A model generated the notes under the pieces. It did not search any database. It was not told the origin of the DNA and was given only the letters and a program-made list of their open reading frames with translations. Shown piece by piece: positions 17,864 through 26,440 of a stretch of DNA of 64,000 bases. Source of the stretch: Verrucomicrobiota bacterium (GTDB lineage: Bacteria > Verrucomicrobiota > Verrucomicrobiia > Opitutales > Opitutaceae); NCBI GenBank assembly GCA_028293545.1, contig JAQGOP010000011.1:118792-182791 (forward strand), in the 5' to 3' direction. Position 1 is the stretch's first letter; the number at the start of each line of letters is the position of its first letter. Position numbers and translations under genes: made by a program.

Positions 17864-18529
17864 TCATGGTTTTGGATTGGGTGCGGTAGCGACTTTTGGA
17901 TCAGCTGCCATCCGACCCGAATTCAAGAGGCGTTCGAAACCATAACCGACGGTTTCCTTGAGCAGGTCGTCCGCGCGTTCACTGGAACGCCACCAGGGCT
18001 CGGCTTCGTAGCCGGGCGGAGCCCACGCGATCGAACCCACCTGGGTTTCGGAGCCAAAGACCTTGGCAAACACCAGCCGACTGCGCCGGGCATGAGCCCC
18101 GCGGGTGAAAATATTGATCGCCGCCGGTTTGATCCCTTTATCCGCCAACGCGCGCAAGGTGGCGGCGGCCATTTCGTAGGTCCGCTGGGATTCGACGTTG
18201 ATCGACGGGGCGCGAACCACTCGGTCCACGGGGATTTTGTCTCGGAGGAGGACCAAGGCCGTCTCTTCGGCGTAACTCCAACGCCGGCTGCTCCAGGATC
18301 GCCCGGTAAGTCCCCCCGTCGCGACCACGTATTGATAATCGTGCGTCCGGAACTCCTCGGCCGCAGCGAGAACGCCTTCGGTATCGATCCAGCCTTCGAT
18401 CACAAGGACTTCTGCTGGCTCCCGCTGGGTGAGCGACAAAAACGCTTCACCTTTGAACCACCACAAGGCGACGCTTCCACCAAAAATAAATAGGAAGGAA
18501 AACGTCCCCAACCAGGTTGGGAACCACAT
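17864..18529 (-). CDS. YdcF/ElyC/SanA (DUF218) family membrane protein
   Basis: About 221 residues: an N-terminal membrane helix (FSFLFIFGGSVALWWF) and a DUF218 domain with EVLVIEGWID, YVVATGG, the INVESQRTYEMA segment and NIFTRGAHARRSRLVF. DUF218 proteins are inner-membrane anchored with a periplasmic domain and are linked to envelope and lipid-carrier maintenance; members are found repeatedly beside exosortases. ATG 18529 is preferred; a TTG at 18565 would add 12 residues. It precedes the outer-membrane barrel gene in the transcript. Confidence 0.75.
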   Translation of the reverse strand: MWFPTWLGTFSFLFIFGGSVALWWFKGEAFLSLTQREPAEVLVIEGWIDTEGVLAAAEEFRTHDYQYVVATGGLTGRSWSSRRWSYAEETALVLLRDKIPVDRVVRAPSINVESQRTYEMAAATLRALADKGIKPAAINIFTRGAHARRSRLVFAKVFGSETQVGSIAWAPPGYEAEPWWRSSERADDLLKETVGYGFERLLNSGRMAADPKVATAPNPKP

Positions 18530-18660
18530 CGTGCGCTTGCGAAATAAAGAGAGGGAGCCAGGCAATGCGAGAGGCGCAAAGTTGATCGCCAGCTGTTGTG
18601 GATTCCAATCGCAGAATTACGCACTCGGAGGTTTCGGCCCGTTGGAGGGGCCTGAAAACT

Positions 18661-18690
18661 AAAAAGCGCGCGCGATGACTCGCGTGCGCT
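18661..18690 (-). terminator. rho-independent terminator of the small PEP-CTERM gene at 18729
   Basis: Eleven-bp stem (18665-18675 with 18680-18690, one G-T pair, 4-nt loop) followed on the minus strand by five Ts. It lies about 40 bases past the stop. Confidence 0.75.
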
Positions 18691-18728
18691 GTCCTCTAAC
18701 CGAAGACCGAACGGCGAGGTCGATCGGT

Positions 18729-19154
18729 TTAGACGCGCTTTAGCCAAAGCGACTTCCTGCTCGCGAAAGCGGCGAAAAATCCGGCAACGGCGAGGAGCGA
18801 AAGCGTTGAAGCGGTTTCCGGCACTTGGCGCACGACGATCGCCTGAAGGGTGGAATCGTCCGTACCATCGCCTTCGGTTTGGATGCCATTGCCACCATCG
18901 GTCGAAAACGTGCTTTCGTTGCCAAAATCCGGCGCACGCGGGGCTTGGTAGAAGCTGACGTGGCTCGCCTCGTAGAAGAGACTTTCGCTCGGTTTCGCCG
19001 TGGTATTGGAAACATCGACGACTAGCGGGCTGACGTTTACCGGGATTTCCATGCGGGCAGCATGGACGGTAACAAGGGTGATAGAGGAAATAGCCGCGAC
19101 TAAACCGGCGCGCACGAATGGAGCGCCGAGGGTGGATTTGGATGCAAAGTTCAT
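18729..19154 (-). CDS. small PEP-CTERM-type protein (VPETAST tail)
   Basis: A 141-residue secreted protein: signal peptide (AGLVAAISSITLVTVHAARM), a short Ser/Asp/Gly-rich body and tail VPETAST, helix LSLLAVAGFFAAFA and basic end SRKSLWLKRV. The body carries SFYQAPRAPDF...NESTFSTD, matching a motif in the next protein upstream (SYYVPPVVDD...NEKNFSSD). ATG 19154 is chosen because the signal peptide starts there. With under 100 mature residues before the sorting tail, it may be structural or a matrix filler. Confidence 0.78.
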   Translation of the reverse strand: MNFASKSTLGAPFVRAGLVAAISSITLVTVHAARMEIPVNVSPLVVDVSNTTAKPSESLFYEASHVSFYQAPRAPDFGNESTFSTDGGNGIQTEGDGTDDSTLQAIVVRQVPETASTLSLLAVAGFFAAFASRKSLWLKRV

Positions 19155-19305
19155 GGGAGAGTAAAAGTGACTCCCGCCACTGACCGAGCTATTTGCCACC
19201 AGTTCGAACAAATCTCACGTTCGGCTCGCCTCCCGATAGCGCAATCGGGGATTCCCCGTAGCGCATGTCCGACCTTTAATGCCAATCTTACCTGATTCTC
19301 GCCAC

Positions 19306-19767
19306 TCAGTCACGTTTCCGACGAGCGAGAAATCCGAGAAGAGTCGTCGACGCCACAACGAGCACGGCCGTCGAACCAACTTCCGGAACGGAAAGGGTCC
19401 GTTCATCCTGGCCCGGGCCGAAAGTGGTCGGCGGGTTTTTATCGGAGGGGGGATCTTGCTGAGGGTCGTCCTTCGGGGGCGTGTCGCCTGAAGGGGGAGG
19501 ACTATCCGAAGAAAAATTCTTCTCGTTCACAATGTCGTCGACGACCGGGGGAACGTAGTAGCTGACTTTGACATCCTCATTCACGCGCTCGCCCTTGTCC
19601 TTGTCCTGGGTGCCGGCGGGCGGATTCGTGGACTGGCTGGTGCCACCGATGTTTTCGGAAATTTTTGAAGTCGGCGCAGCCTGCGCCAACGAGATCAGGG
19701 CGGCTGCGGAACCCGTGGCCAACATGAGCCGCACACCACGGCGAAAAAGAGGAAGTGAGGAGTTCAT
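19306..19767 (-). CDS. small PEP-CTERM-type protein with Pro/Asp-rich body (VPEVGST tail)
   Basis: A 153-residue secreted protein: signal peptide (LMLATGSAAALISLAQA), then a low-complexity acidic, proline-rich stretch (SPPPSGDTPPKDDPQQDPP), then VPEVGST, helix AVLVVASTTLLGFLA and RRKRD. The Pro/Asp stretch suggests an extended, disordered spacer on the cell surface. It shares the Y-x-P-P-x3-D-x2-NE-x2-FSSD motif with its downstream neighbour. Function unknown; no recognisable promoter just upstream. Confidence 0.78.
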   Translation of the reverse strand: MNSSLPLFRRGVRLMLATGSAAALISLAQAAPTSKISENIGGTSQSTNPPAGTQDKDKGERVNEDVKVSYYVPPVVDDIVNEKNFSSDSPPPSGDTPPKDDPQQDPPSDKNPPTTFGPGQDERTLSVPEVGSTAVLVVASTTLLGFLARRKRD

Positions 19768-19912
19768 GGCCTCAAGACGCCTCTCATTTGCGAGTCGGTC
19801 AATCCTCGGGACGGTAGGTAATTACGTACCCCGATTTCCTCGCTACGCAGTTTTTTTTTGGCGCGAGAGGCGAAACCCTGTCGTTATTTTCGGCGATGCT
19901 CTCGCGCTGCAT

Positions 19913-20707
19913 TCAAGAGCGCCGGAATAGGCGCTTGGGCACAAAGACCAACAGTACGCCCGTTAGAAAAAGCAGGCCGGCGGTCGACGTCGCATCGGGC
20001 ACTGCGGTGGCAAATTTTTCATTGGTCGGAGCCTCGTACACTTTCTCGGAAGGCCCTTTCATCGTGTCCGAACTCGCGTCGTAGCAGATCTGGACTTCGC
20101 TGCCCCGGGGTTCTTTTTTCTTCCCGCTGACAATTGAGGCGTCCAGCCCGTCGAAATAGCCGTGGATCCACGGCTGATAAAAATTCGTACCGCCGGGAAC
20201 GGCATCCACGTGATAGCTCGCGGTAATCCCGGCGAACGTTAGCGAAGAATAACCGCCCAAGCTGAGATAAGCCAATGGTCCCAAGTGCACGGTTCCATCA
20301 GTCTCGGAAGCTTCCCAGAGCGAGGTGTTCCCTTCGCCCGTGACCGTCGCCGCCGTCAAAGAAACCGAGATATTTGAAATAGTGAATTTCCCCGAATCAC
20401 CCCAAGCCTCCAGCCAAGGCCAGCCCGTGGCATAGGAGGTGGAACTTGCGGAGGGATTGGAAAGACGGAGAAGTTCGCCGTTTGAAAAATTGAACGAAAC
20501 AGTGATGTCATCCCCATTCGAAACCGCCACCTTGGGAGCGTCCGCAAAATGATGGTCATTTCCCGCGTTGAGGAAATCGCTTAAGGTCATGTCCTGTGAA
20601 ATCACGACGACGGCGCCGTGCGAAATGGCAGCCGAGAAAACGGTAATGAGGCCGATCAAGAGGGCTGAACCGAAGCCGCAGCATGAAGAAACTTTATGAG
20701 AAAACAT
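19913..20707 (-). CDS. PEP-CTERM-type sorted protein (VPDATST tail)
   Basis: A 264-residue secreted protein: signal peptide (FGSALLIGLITVFSAAISHG), a beta-sandwich-like body (FTISNISVSLTAATV, SLTFAGITASYHVDAVPGGTNFY) and tail VPDATST, helix AGLLFLTGVLLVFVP, then KRLFRRS. Just before the tail, KVYEAPTNEKF weakly echoes the Y-x-P...NE motif of the two neighbouring small proteins. ATG 20707 begins the signal peptide; the longer open frame is not credible. A 13-bp leader motif 44 bases upstream of the ATG is shared with the PEP-CTERM gene at 7614-8201. Confidence 0.8.
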   Translation of the reverse strand: MFSHKVSSCCGFGSALLIGLITVFSAAISHGAVVVISQDMTLSDFLNAGNDHHFADAPKVAVSNGDDITVSFNFSNGELLRLSNPSASSTSYATGWPWLEAWGDSGKFTISNISVSLTAATVTGEGNTSLWEASETDGTVHLGPLAYLSLGGYSSLTFAGITASYHVDAVPGGTNFYQPWIHGYFDGLDASIVSGKKKEPRGSEVQICYDASSDTMKGPSEKVYEAPTNEKFATAVPDATSTAGLLFLTGVLLVFVPKRLFRRS

Positions 20708-20750
20708 GAGGGGAGGTGCGTACTGACCCCTAACTTGGGTAGGCGTTGCG

Positions 20751-20763
20751 ACGTCGGACCTTT
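20751..20763 (-). promoter_or_regulatory. leader motif AAAGGTCCGACGT
   Basis: One mismatch from the motif at 8242-8254 and at nearly the same distance from its start codon (44 versus 41 bases). Role unknown. Confidence 0.3.
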
Positions 20764-20820
20764 TTGGGAGCTTTCCTTCCAGTCCGATTGCAAGGCGCAC
20801 GATCGGAATTCGATCCCGGA

Positions 20821-22185
20821 TTACGGGAGTTCGTAAATCTCGACGAGAGCCACGCCGGTCGTATCGCCCACGCCGGAAACGACTGCACTGTACGCGCCAG
20901 GGTTAAGCGTGACGATCATCGAAGCGTCCTTGCTCGAGGCGTCGGTGAGGGCGAAAGCGCCCGTCACGCCGAAAGCAGCCGTGAGTTCCGCAGCGCCAGC
21001 CCAATTGTCATTCGACTGAATGACGGTGGAAGTTCCCGCCGCGTAGAGCTCGAGTTTCGGATCGGCCAGCGCACCGGGGACTCCGTAGGTGGTCAGCGTC
21101 GGCCCGATCGCGCGAATCAAAAGTTGTTTCGGCGTGCTACCTGAAATCACGAAGCCTGCCACGAGGACTCCATCGCCGGTGCCAACCTGTGTCCGCGCCG
21201 AGAGATTAACAATACGGCCTGTCGGTGAATCCGAGGTGTCGGCATCATAAATCTCGGCGATCGCCAAGCCGTTTCCGTTGCCTTTGACCTGCGCGCTGTA
21301 GACCTTCGGCGCGAGATTCGCCAGGACCGCGGCATCCTTGCTCGTGCTTGTCAGGGAAAACGCACCGAGGCGATTGAACGTCGCGGTCAGTTCCGTCGTG
21401 CCGCCCCAATTGTCGTTCGTCATCATCGGTGCTGCGTCCGAACCTTCATAGAGCTCCAACATCGGGTCGGCAAACGTCGGCGAAGCGATGTAAGGAGCGA
21501 GGCCAGGCCCCACTGCGCGCACCAGGATCGACTTGCTGGCTCCTGCCGTCACGAAGCCCGCGATCAAGGTTTGGGAGCCCGTGCCGGGAATCGTGCGGAT
21601 TGAAACGTTGGAAAGGCGGCTGGTGCCTCGCACGGACACGATCGCGGCCGTGCTTACGACGGATCCGAGTGCATTCGAAATAAGGACCGAATACGTACCG
21701 GCATTGGCCGCGGAAACGTTCGATAATTTGAGCGTCGAGCCTGTCGCGCCGGGGATGTTTACGCCGTTCAGCTGCCATTGGATGGTGGGGGCAGGGGAAC
21801 CGCTCACGGAAACCGACAAGGTGGTTGTGCCCCCTTTGTCGACCGTGACCGTCGCGGGCGCGGCCGTCAGCGCAGGAGCAGTCTGGCCCACGCCGACTTG
21901 CGCGACGTCGGAAATCGCCGATCCCATCGTATTGCAGACTGAGACGGAATAACTTCCGGAATCACTGACTTGGGCATTGGCGAACGTGTATGTGGCTGCG
22001 GTGGCCCCGGCGATATCCACGCCGTTCTTCTTCCACTGGTATTTGAACGGGCCCGTTCCGTCCGAAGCGACGGAGACACGGACCGTCCCACCCACGGCGA
22101 ATGACGCCGCTTTGTCCGCGCGGGCGGAGACAGACAGCGTAAGTAGGCCGAGGGCGGCACGGATAATTTGTGAGCGACCGATCAT
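20821..22185 (-). CDS. secreted Ig-like domain protein with duplicated RAIGPTL modules
   Basis: 454 residues with a signal peptide. Two Ig-like domains follow (residues about 25-105 with FKYQWKKNGVDIAGAT and DSGSYSVSV; about 110-190 with PTIQWQLNGVNIPGAT and NAGTYSVLI). Two copies of a module of roughly 130 residues come next (ILVRAVGPGLAPY...NDNWGGTTELTATF...AEIYDAD and LLIRAIGPTLTTYGV...NDNWAGAAELTAAF...VEIYELP). No sorting tail is present; the chain ends at EIYELP. Ig domains usually mediate binding at the surface or in the matrix. A close paralogue lies at 24827-26206. Upstream sits an exact tandem 20-bp repeat. ATG 22185 chosen; the frame extends to 22221. Confidence 0.8.
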   Translation of the reverse strand: MIGRSQIIRAALGLLTLSVSARADKAASFAVGGTVRVSVASDGTGPFKYQWKKNGVDIAGATAATYTFANAQVSDSGSYSVSVCNTMGSAISDVAQVGVGQTAPALTAAPATVTVDKGGTTTLSVSVSGSPAPTIQWQLNGVNIPGATGSTLKLSNVSAANAGTYSVLISNALGSVVSTAAIVSVRGTSRLSNVSIRTIPGTGSQTLIAGFVTAGASKSILVRAVGPGLAPYIASPTFADPMLELYEGSDAAPMMTNDNWGGTTELTATFNRLGAFSLTSTSKDAAVLANLAPKVYSAQVKGNGNGLAIAEIYDADTSDSPTGRIVNLSARTQVGTGDGVLVAGFVISGSTPKQLLIRAIGPTLTTYGVPGALADPKLELYAAGTSTVIQSNDNWAGAAELTAAFGVTGAFALTDASSKDASMIVTLNPGAYSAVVSGVGDTTGVALVEIYELP

Positions 22186-22270
22186 GCGACGGACAATCGG
22201 GCTCACGAATCCCGACACCACTTGTAAATTTGTAAGTCATTCGTATTTACTGGGTTTTTAAGCCAAAGGC

Positions 22271-22310
22271 GTAAACATGTTGGTAAACTCGTAAACGACT
22301 TGGTAAACTC
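22271..22310. repeat. exact tandem of two 20-bp units, likely regulator sites
   Basis: GTAAACatgTTGGTAAACTC is followed immediately by GTAAACgacTTGGTAAACTC, identical except for the three central bases. Each unit holds two GTAAAC words. The array is 86 to 125 bases upstream of the Ig-domain gene at 22185. It looks like an iteron or operator; the binding protein is unknown. Confidence 0.6.
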
Positions 22311-22492
22311 ATGACACCGCTGGCGCCCGCTGTTTTTTGAGCGAGTGCTGAGATGATTTACGTAACTGCCCTGACGAGGCCCGCGGCTGCGGCCCGGTAC
22401 TCGTCAGTCGCTAAAACGAGACGGCTTCGAGGAGAAATCGAACGAAACGGGAAGTATTTTCAGTACATTCCCCGTATCCGGCGGCTCAGCTT

Positions 22493-23761
22493 CTATCGCG
22501 GTGCAACGATCGCTTTGGCTTGGTCAGGATTGGGCTTTAATCGCCGGTAGATCTTGCGGGAAATGATCCGGCGCAGGGTTCCCACGGTCGCGCGTACTTT
22601 TTCATTCGCGGCGAGTGGTTTCCAACAGTGCCACAAATTGGCCCCTTCTAGCTTTGTCACGGGAAGGCCCATTAGCCGGGTCGCCAGGCGGCGTCCCCAG
22701 ACCGAGCCCTTCTTCACGAGTAAACCCGACTGCGATTTCGCGAGTTTCCAGCTTTCTGCGGGTTTCAGAGTGACGTAGCCGGCGGCAATTGCGGCTTCGA
22801 CGATTTCCCGACCTCGCGTCGTGCGCGCGACGACCAGGGAGAAACCCGGATTTTTTCCATCGGGCGCCTCGTACCACGGATCCCCGCAGCTGATGTCGGC
22901 GATCTCGCCGCTTCCGTCGGGCCAAAGCTGGACGGACCAAGGTCGAAAGGCCTGGAGAAACGCCCAGCTCTCGCTGTAGGTCAATTTGGCCTCGGGTTCA
23001 GTTTTCCCGGCGAGGCTGGGGGCAAAATGTCCCGGCCAGCCAAAGCCGCGATACCGGAGAACGTCGACCTTCCCAGGTTCGATCCCAATTTTCCGCAGAA
23101 GCGAATCGGTGCCGCGGGTTGAAGGACTTTCGGCGCAGAAAAACGAAAACGTCACGCCGATCTTTCGATCGAGCTCGGGGCGCAACGCGCGGGCGTTGCG
23201 CACGCCGGAAATTTCGGAAGGTTTCCCGATGATCGCACACGGCGCGGGTGCGCCTTCGACAAGGCCAAGCCCGTTGCAGACGGACGCCGGCGAATAGCGC
23301 GAGCCCGCGACCGCGATCAGTTCCTCACGGGTCCGGCTTAGCCGCGTGGAATTGCGAATCGGATCGGTGGGATCCTGTCCGATATGCAGCACGCCATGCA
23401 TGCCGCCCTTTTCGATGCAGTATGCGGCGAGTGCGGTCAGCGCTCCGCCCGATGACCCGCGAAAACGGATCTCAGAATCGCTCGCATGACCCTCCCAGAT
23501 TCCTGCGATCGGGCCCCATTCCTTCGTGAAATCATTTTTCGGTACGCTCGCATCGACCGGGGTGAAATCGCTCCTGACCGCTGGGCAAACTTCCAGACAC
23601 TCCTGGCACTGTCCGCAATTCGCTGATTCCACGACCGGACGGATGCCCTCGCCGAAAAAATCCACGAGTTTCACGTGCTCCGGACAAATGTAAGCACATG
23701 CGCCACAACCGATGCAGAGCCGCCAGTCTACAACGTCGGTTAATTTTTGGATGCGTGGCAT
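22493..23761 (-). CDS. F420 hydrogenase/dehydrogenase beta-subunit-like Fe-S protein
   Basis: 422 residues. The N-terminus has two 4Fe-4S motifs (CIGCGACAYICP at about 15-26 and CGQCQECLEVCP at about 50). A flavin/F420-dehydrogenase beta-type domain follows, with RFRGSSGGALTALAAYCIE, GSRYSPASV and ISCGDPWYE. Members of this family recur in capsule and EPS clusters, often beside polysaccharide pyruvyl transferases, and one of those is encoded at 32737-34065. The likely role is a redox step in modifying a sugar or ketal donor; the exact reaction is not known to me. ATG 23761 is preferred over a GTG at 23779. Confidence 0.8.
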   Translation of the reverse strand: MPRIQKLTDVVDWRLCIGCGACAYICPEHVKLVDFFGEGIRPVVESANCGQCQECLEVCPAVRSDFTPVDASVPKNDFTKEWGPIAGIWEGHASDSEIRFRGSSGGALTALAAYCIEKGGMHGVLHIGQDPTDPIRNSTRLSRTREELIAVAGSRYSPASVCNGLGLVEGAPAPCAIIGKPSEISGVRNARALRPELDRKIGVTFSFFCAESPSTRGTDSLLRKIGIEPGKVDVLRYRGFGWPGHFAPSLAGKTEPEAKLTYSESWAFLQAFRPWSVQLWPDGSGEIADISCGDPWYEAPDGKNPGFSLVVARTTRGREIVEAAIAAGYVTLKPAESWKLAKSQSGLLVKKGSVWGRRLATRLMGLPVTKLEGANLWHCWKPLAANEKVRATVGTLRRIISRKIYRRLKPNPDQAKAIVAPR

Positions 23762-23852
23762 GGGCAGCGGAGAAGGCACGAAGGCAGCAGATCAGAAACG
23801 ATTTTCAATGTTAACCGTCCCGAGCTCTCACCGGCGATTGGCTCGGCCGCGA

Positions 23853-24830
23853 TCATCTCGCGGAAACCAGAAATCGCAGGCTGGCTTTGAGCCGTTTGTG
23901 CTTGATCGGGTCGAACGATTTCCGCCCGCTGATTTTTCGAGCGTATTCCTCAGCGGTGAATGCGGAGCAGCGCGCGACTTGCATCATCCAGAATAGACGG
24001 CAGGCAAACGGCGAATTGTACTTCGCGAAAACCTGCAACAGGGCCCGCTGCAGTTCCACGGCGAATCGTTCCGGGGCATGGCCTGAACTCGCACCTCCGC
24101 GATGCACTGACGACACCTTCGGATAGAACATCACTTTCCAACCGGCCTCGTTGCAGCGCCGGCCCCAGTCGATGTCCTCGTAGTACATGAAAAATGTTTC
24201 ATCCAGCAACCCGAACTCGTCCACCGCTGCACGCCTTGCCATCACGAAACACGCGACCAACGCATCCACCGCGAGTTCGCGGTCGTGGGCAAACCATTTC
24301 ATCAGCTCGCTGGAAAACCGCGGGCTACGCGGGAAAACCCGTGCGGCGCCCATGACCGCGCAGAGCTTGTTCCAGAGCGTTGGAAACTCGCGGCACGATA
24401 GCTGAAGCGATTCGTTAGCATTGAGAATCCGTGGCCCCACGATTCCGGTCTTCGGATTGCGATCCATGTAATCGGCCAGCGCATCCAGGCAGCCGGGGAA
24501 AACAATCACATCGGAATTAACCAGGCAGAAATAACGCCCTCGGGCCTTTTTCATCGCCAGGTTGTTCGCCTTTGCGAAACCGAGGTTGGTCGGGCTTTCG
24601 ATCAACTGGACCAACGGATATTTCTCGCGGACCAGCGCCACCGAGTCGTCCGCCGAAGCGTTGTCGACGACGATGATCTCGTGGCTGCGTTCAATTCCGC
24701 GTGCCAGACTATCCAGGCAATCGGCGAGGAGCGCTCGCGTGTTCCAGCTTACGATTATGATCGAGATCTGCGGAAACGTTGAATCGGGTTCGGAAGAAGC
24801 GGACCCCGATTCAAGGCGCGAAGAACTCAA
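23853..24830 (-). CDS. family 2 glycosyltransferase
   Basis: 325 residues, cytoplasmic GT-A fold: ISIIIVSWNTRALLADCLDSL, VDNASADDSVALVREKYP, the DxD-like VNSDVIVFPGCLDAL and MYYEDIDWGRRCNEAGWKV near the acceptor site. It resembles rhamnosyl- or other deoxyhexosyl-transferases of EPS clusters and is a clear paralogue of the protein at 43594-44568. The only early start I see is TTG at 24830, which overlaps the stop of the Ig-domain gene upstream (TTGA). The start is therefore uncertain, but co-translation with that gene is likely. Confidence 0.85.
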   Translation of the reverse strand: MSSSRLESGSASSEPDSTFPQISIIIVSWNTRALLADCLDSLARGIERSHEIIVVDNASADDSVALVREKYPLVQLIESPTNLGFAKANNLAMKKARGRYFCLVNSDVIVFPGCLDALADYMDRNPKTGIVGPRILNANESLQLSCREFPTLWNKLCAVMGAARVFPRSPRFSSELMKWFAHDRELAVDALVACFVMARRAAVDEFGLLDETFFMYYEDIDWGRRCNEAGWKVMFYPKVSSVHRGGASSGHAPERFAVELQRALLQVFAKYNSPFACRLFWMMQVARCSAFTAEEYARKISGRKSFDPIKHKRLKASLRFLVSAR

Positions 24831-26206
24831 GGCAGTTCGTAAATTTCAACGAGGGCGACGCCCGTCGAATTATTCTTTCCGGAAACCACGACGCTGTAGC
24901 TGCCGGGGTTGAGCGTCACGACAAGGACAGCGTCTTTGCTCGTCGTGTTGGTCAGCGCAAAGGCTCCGGCTTGGGCGAAGCTCGTCGAAAGTGCCTGTCC
25001 ACCGCCCCAATCGTCATTTGATTGGAAAGGCGTGGGGTTGCCGGCGACAAAGAGTTCGAGCTTCGGATCCGACAGGGCGTTTGGAACGCCAAACGTTGAC
25101 AGCGTGGGGCCGATGGCGCGAAGCAGCAGCCTTTTCGGACCTGTCCCTGCGATGACGAAACCGGCGACGAGAACGCCGTCGCCCGTTCCGACTTGGGTGC
25201 GCGCGGACAGATTTACGATGCGGCCCTCCGGCTTACTCGAGGTGTCGGCGTCGTAAATCTCAACGATAGTGAGCCCATTGCCGTTTCCTTTGACTTGGGT
25301 GGTGTAAACCTTCGGCGCCAATGTGGCGAGGATGGCAGCATCCTTGCTTGTGTTCGAAAGGGCAAATGCTCCGAGACGCTGGAAGGTTGTCCGCAATTCG
25401 GTGGTACCACCCCAATCGTCGTTCTTCAGAAAGGGGGTTTCGTTCCCGCCGTAGAAGAGTTCCAAGCTCGGATTCGTTTCGGTCGGCGAGGAGGTGTACG
25501 CGGCCAAACCCGGTCCAATGGCTCGGATGAGGATCGATTTGTTGCCGTTCGCGGTCACGAAACCGGCGATTAAACTCTGTGCACCGCTACCCGGGATGAC
25601 GCGGATGGAAACATTTGCGAGGCGATTGGTTCCGCGGATGCTCACGATGGCAGGCGCGCTCGTGATCGAGCCGACAAAATTCGTCACCACGACGGTGTAG
25701 GTCCCAGCGGTGGCCGAGCTCACCGCGGGAAGCGCGAGAGTGGTTCCCGTCGCGCCGGCAATATTTACGCCGTTGCGCTGCCATTGAAGGGTGGGTGAGA
25801 GGTCACCGGTCACGGCGACCGCCAACACGGCGCCTCCGCCAGAATCCACCGTTTGGCTGATCGGTTGGCTGACCACGGCCGGCGGATTGACGCCCACGCC
25901 AACCAAGGCCACGTCCGACAGGGCCGAGCCCATCGAATTCGTGACCGACACCGTGTAGCTGCCGGAATCGGTTAGATGCGCGTTGGCAAATGTGTAGGTC
26001 TCGGCATTGGCGCCGGCGATGTTAACGCCATTTTTTTTCCACTGATAATAAAAGGGCCCTGTGCCGTCGGAGGCGACGCTTACGCGCACCGTGCCGCCGA
26101 TGGGGAACGACGCGGAACTATCAGCGCGGGCTGCCAGCCCTATCGCCAAAAACGCACAGGCAATTCCCACCCGTGCTTGGAAAACGGTGAGCGCGGAGAA
26201 ATTCAC
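24827..26206 (-). CDS. secreted Ig-like domain protein, paralogue of the one at 20821-22185
   Basis: 459 residues, GTG start followed by a signal peptide (VGIACAFLAIGLAARA). It has the same order as its paralogue: two Ig-like domains (FYYQWKKNGVNIAGAN; PTLQWQRNGVNIAGAT) and two RAIGPGL/RAIGPTL modules ending VEIYELP. Long stretches are nearly identical to the paralogue (GGTVRVSVASDGTGPF, VNLSARTQVGTGDGVLVAGFV), so the duplication is fairly recent or under shared selection. No exosortase tail. It shares a 4-base overlap with the glycosyltransferase downstream, which places this secreted protein inside the EPS transcript. Confidence 0.82.
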   Translation of the reverse strand: MNFSALTVFQARVGIACAFLAIGLAARADSSASFPIGGTVRVSVASDGTGPFYYQWKKNGVNIAGANAETYTFANAHLTDSGSYTVSVTNSMGSALSDVALVGVGVNPPAVVSQPISQTVDSGGGAVLAVAVTGDLSPTLQWQRNGVNIAGATGTTLALPAVSSATAGTYTVVVTNFVGSITSAPAIVSIRGTNRLANVSIRVIPGSGAQSLIAGFVTANGNKSILIRAIGPGLAAYTSSPTETNPSLELFYGGNETPFLKNDDWGGTTELRTTFQRLGAFALSNTSKDAAILATLAPKVYTTQVKGNGNGLTIVEIYDADTSSKPEGRIVNLSARTQVGTGDGVLVAGFVIAGTGPKRLLLRAIGPTLSTFGVPNALSDPKLELFVAGNPTPFQSNDDWGGGQALSTSFAQAGAFALTNTTSKDAVLVVTLNPGSYSVVVSGKNNSTGVALVEIYELP

Positions 26207-26440
26207 GCGCTTTCGTTAAGAATTGGAATGCTTGGCTCCGAAAGAAATGAATGCGCGAAGGCTCATGATGCTGGAAGCGAACGCGGGGAGAGAACCTCAT
26301 CCGAAAACGCTGACAGCTTTATGGTGGATTTGCCGTGCGGACTTCGAGACAAAACCGGAGTTGATTTCGGAATTTTTTAATCTTCCGAGCGTAACCGCAA
26401 ATTGACGCCAACCGGCACGAATCAAATACCGTGCCATGCC

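Noticed and set aside
19184..19198. possible -24/-12 promoter (TGGCAAATAGCTCGGT) for the small PEP-CTERM gene at 19154
   Set aside because: The -12 position reads GG instead of the invariant GC, so I do not count it with the two good promoters.
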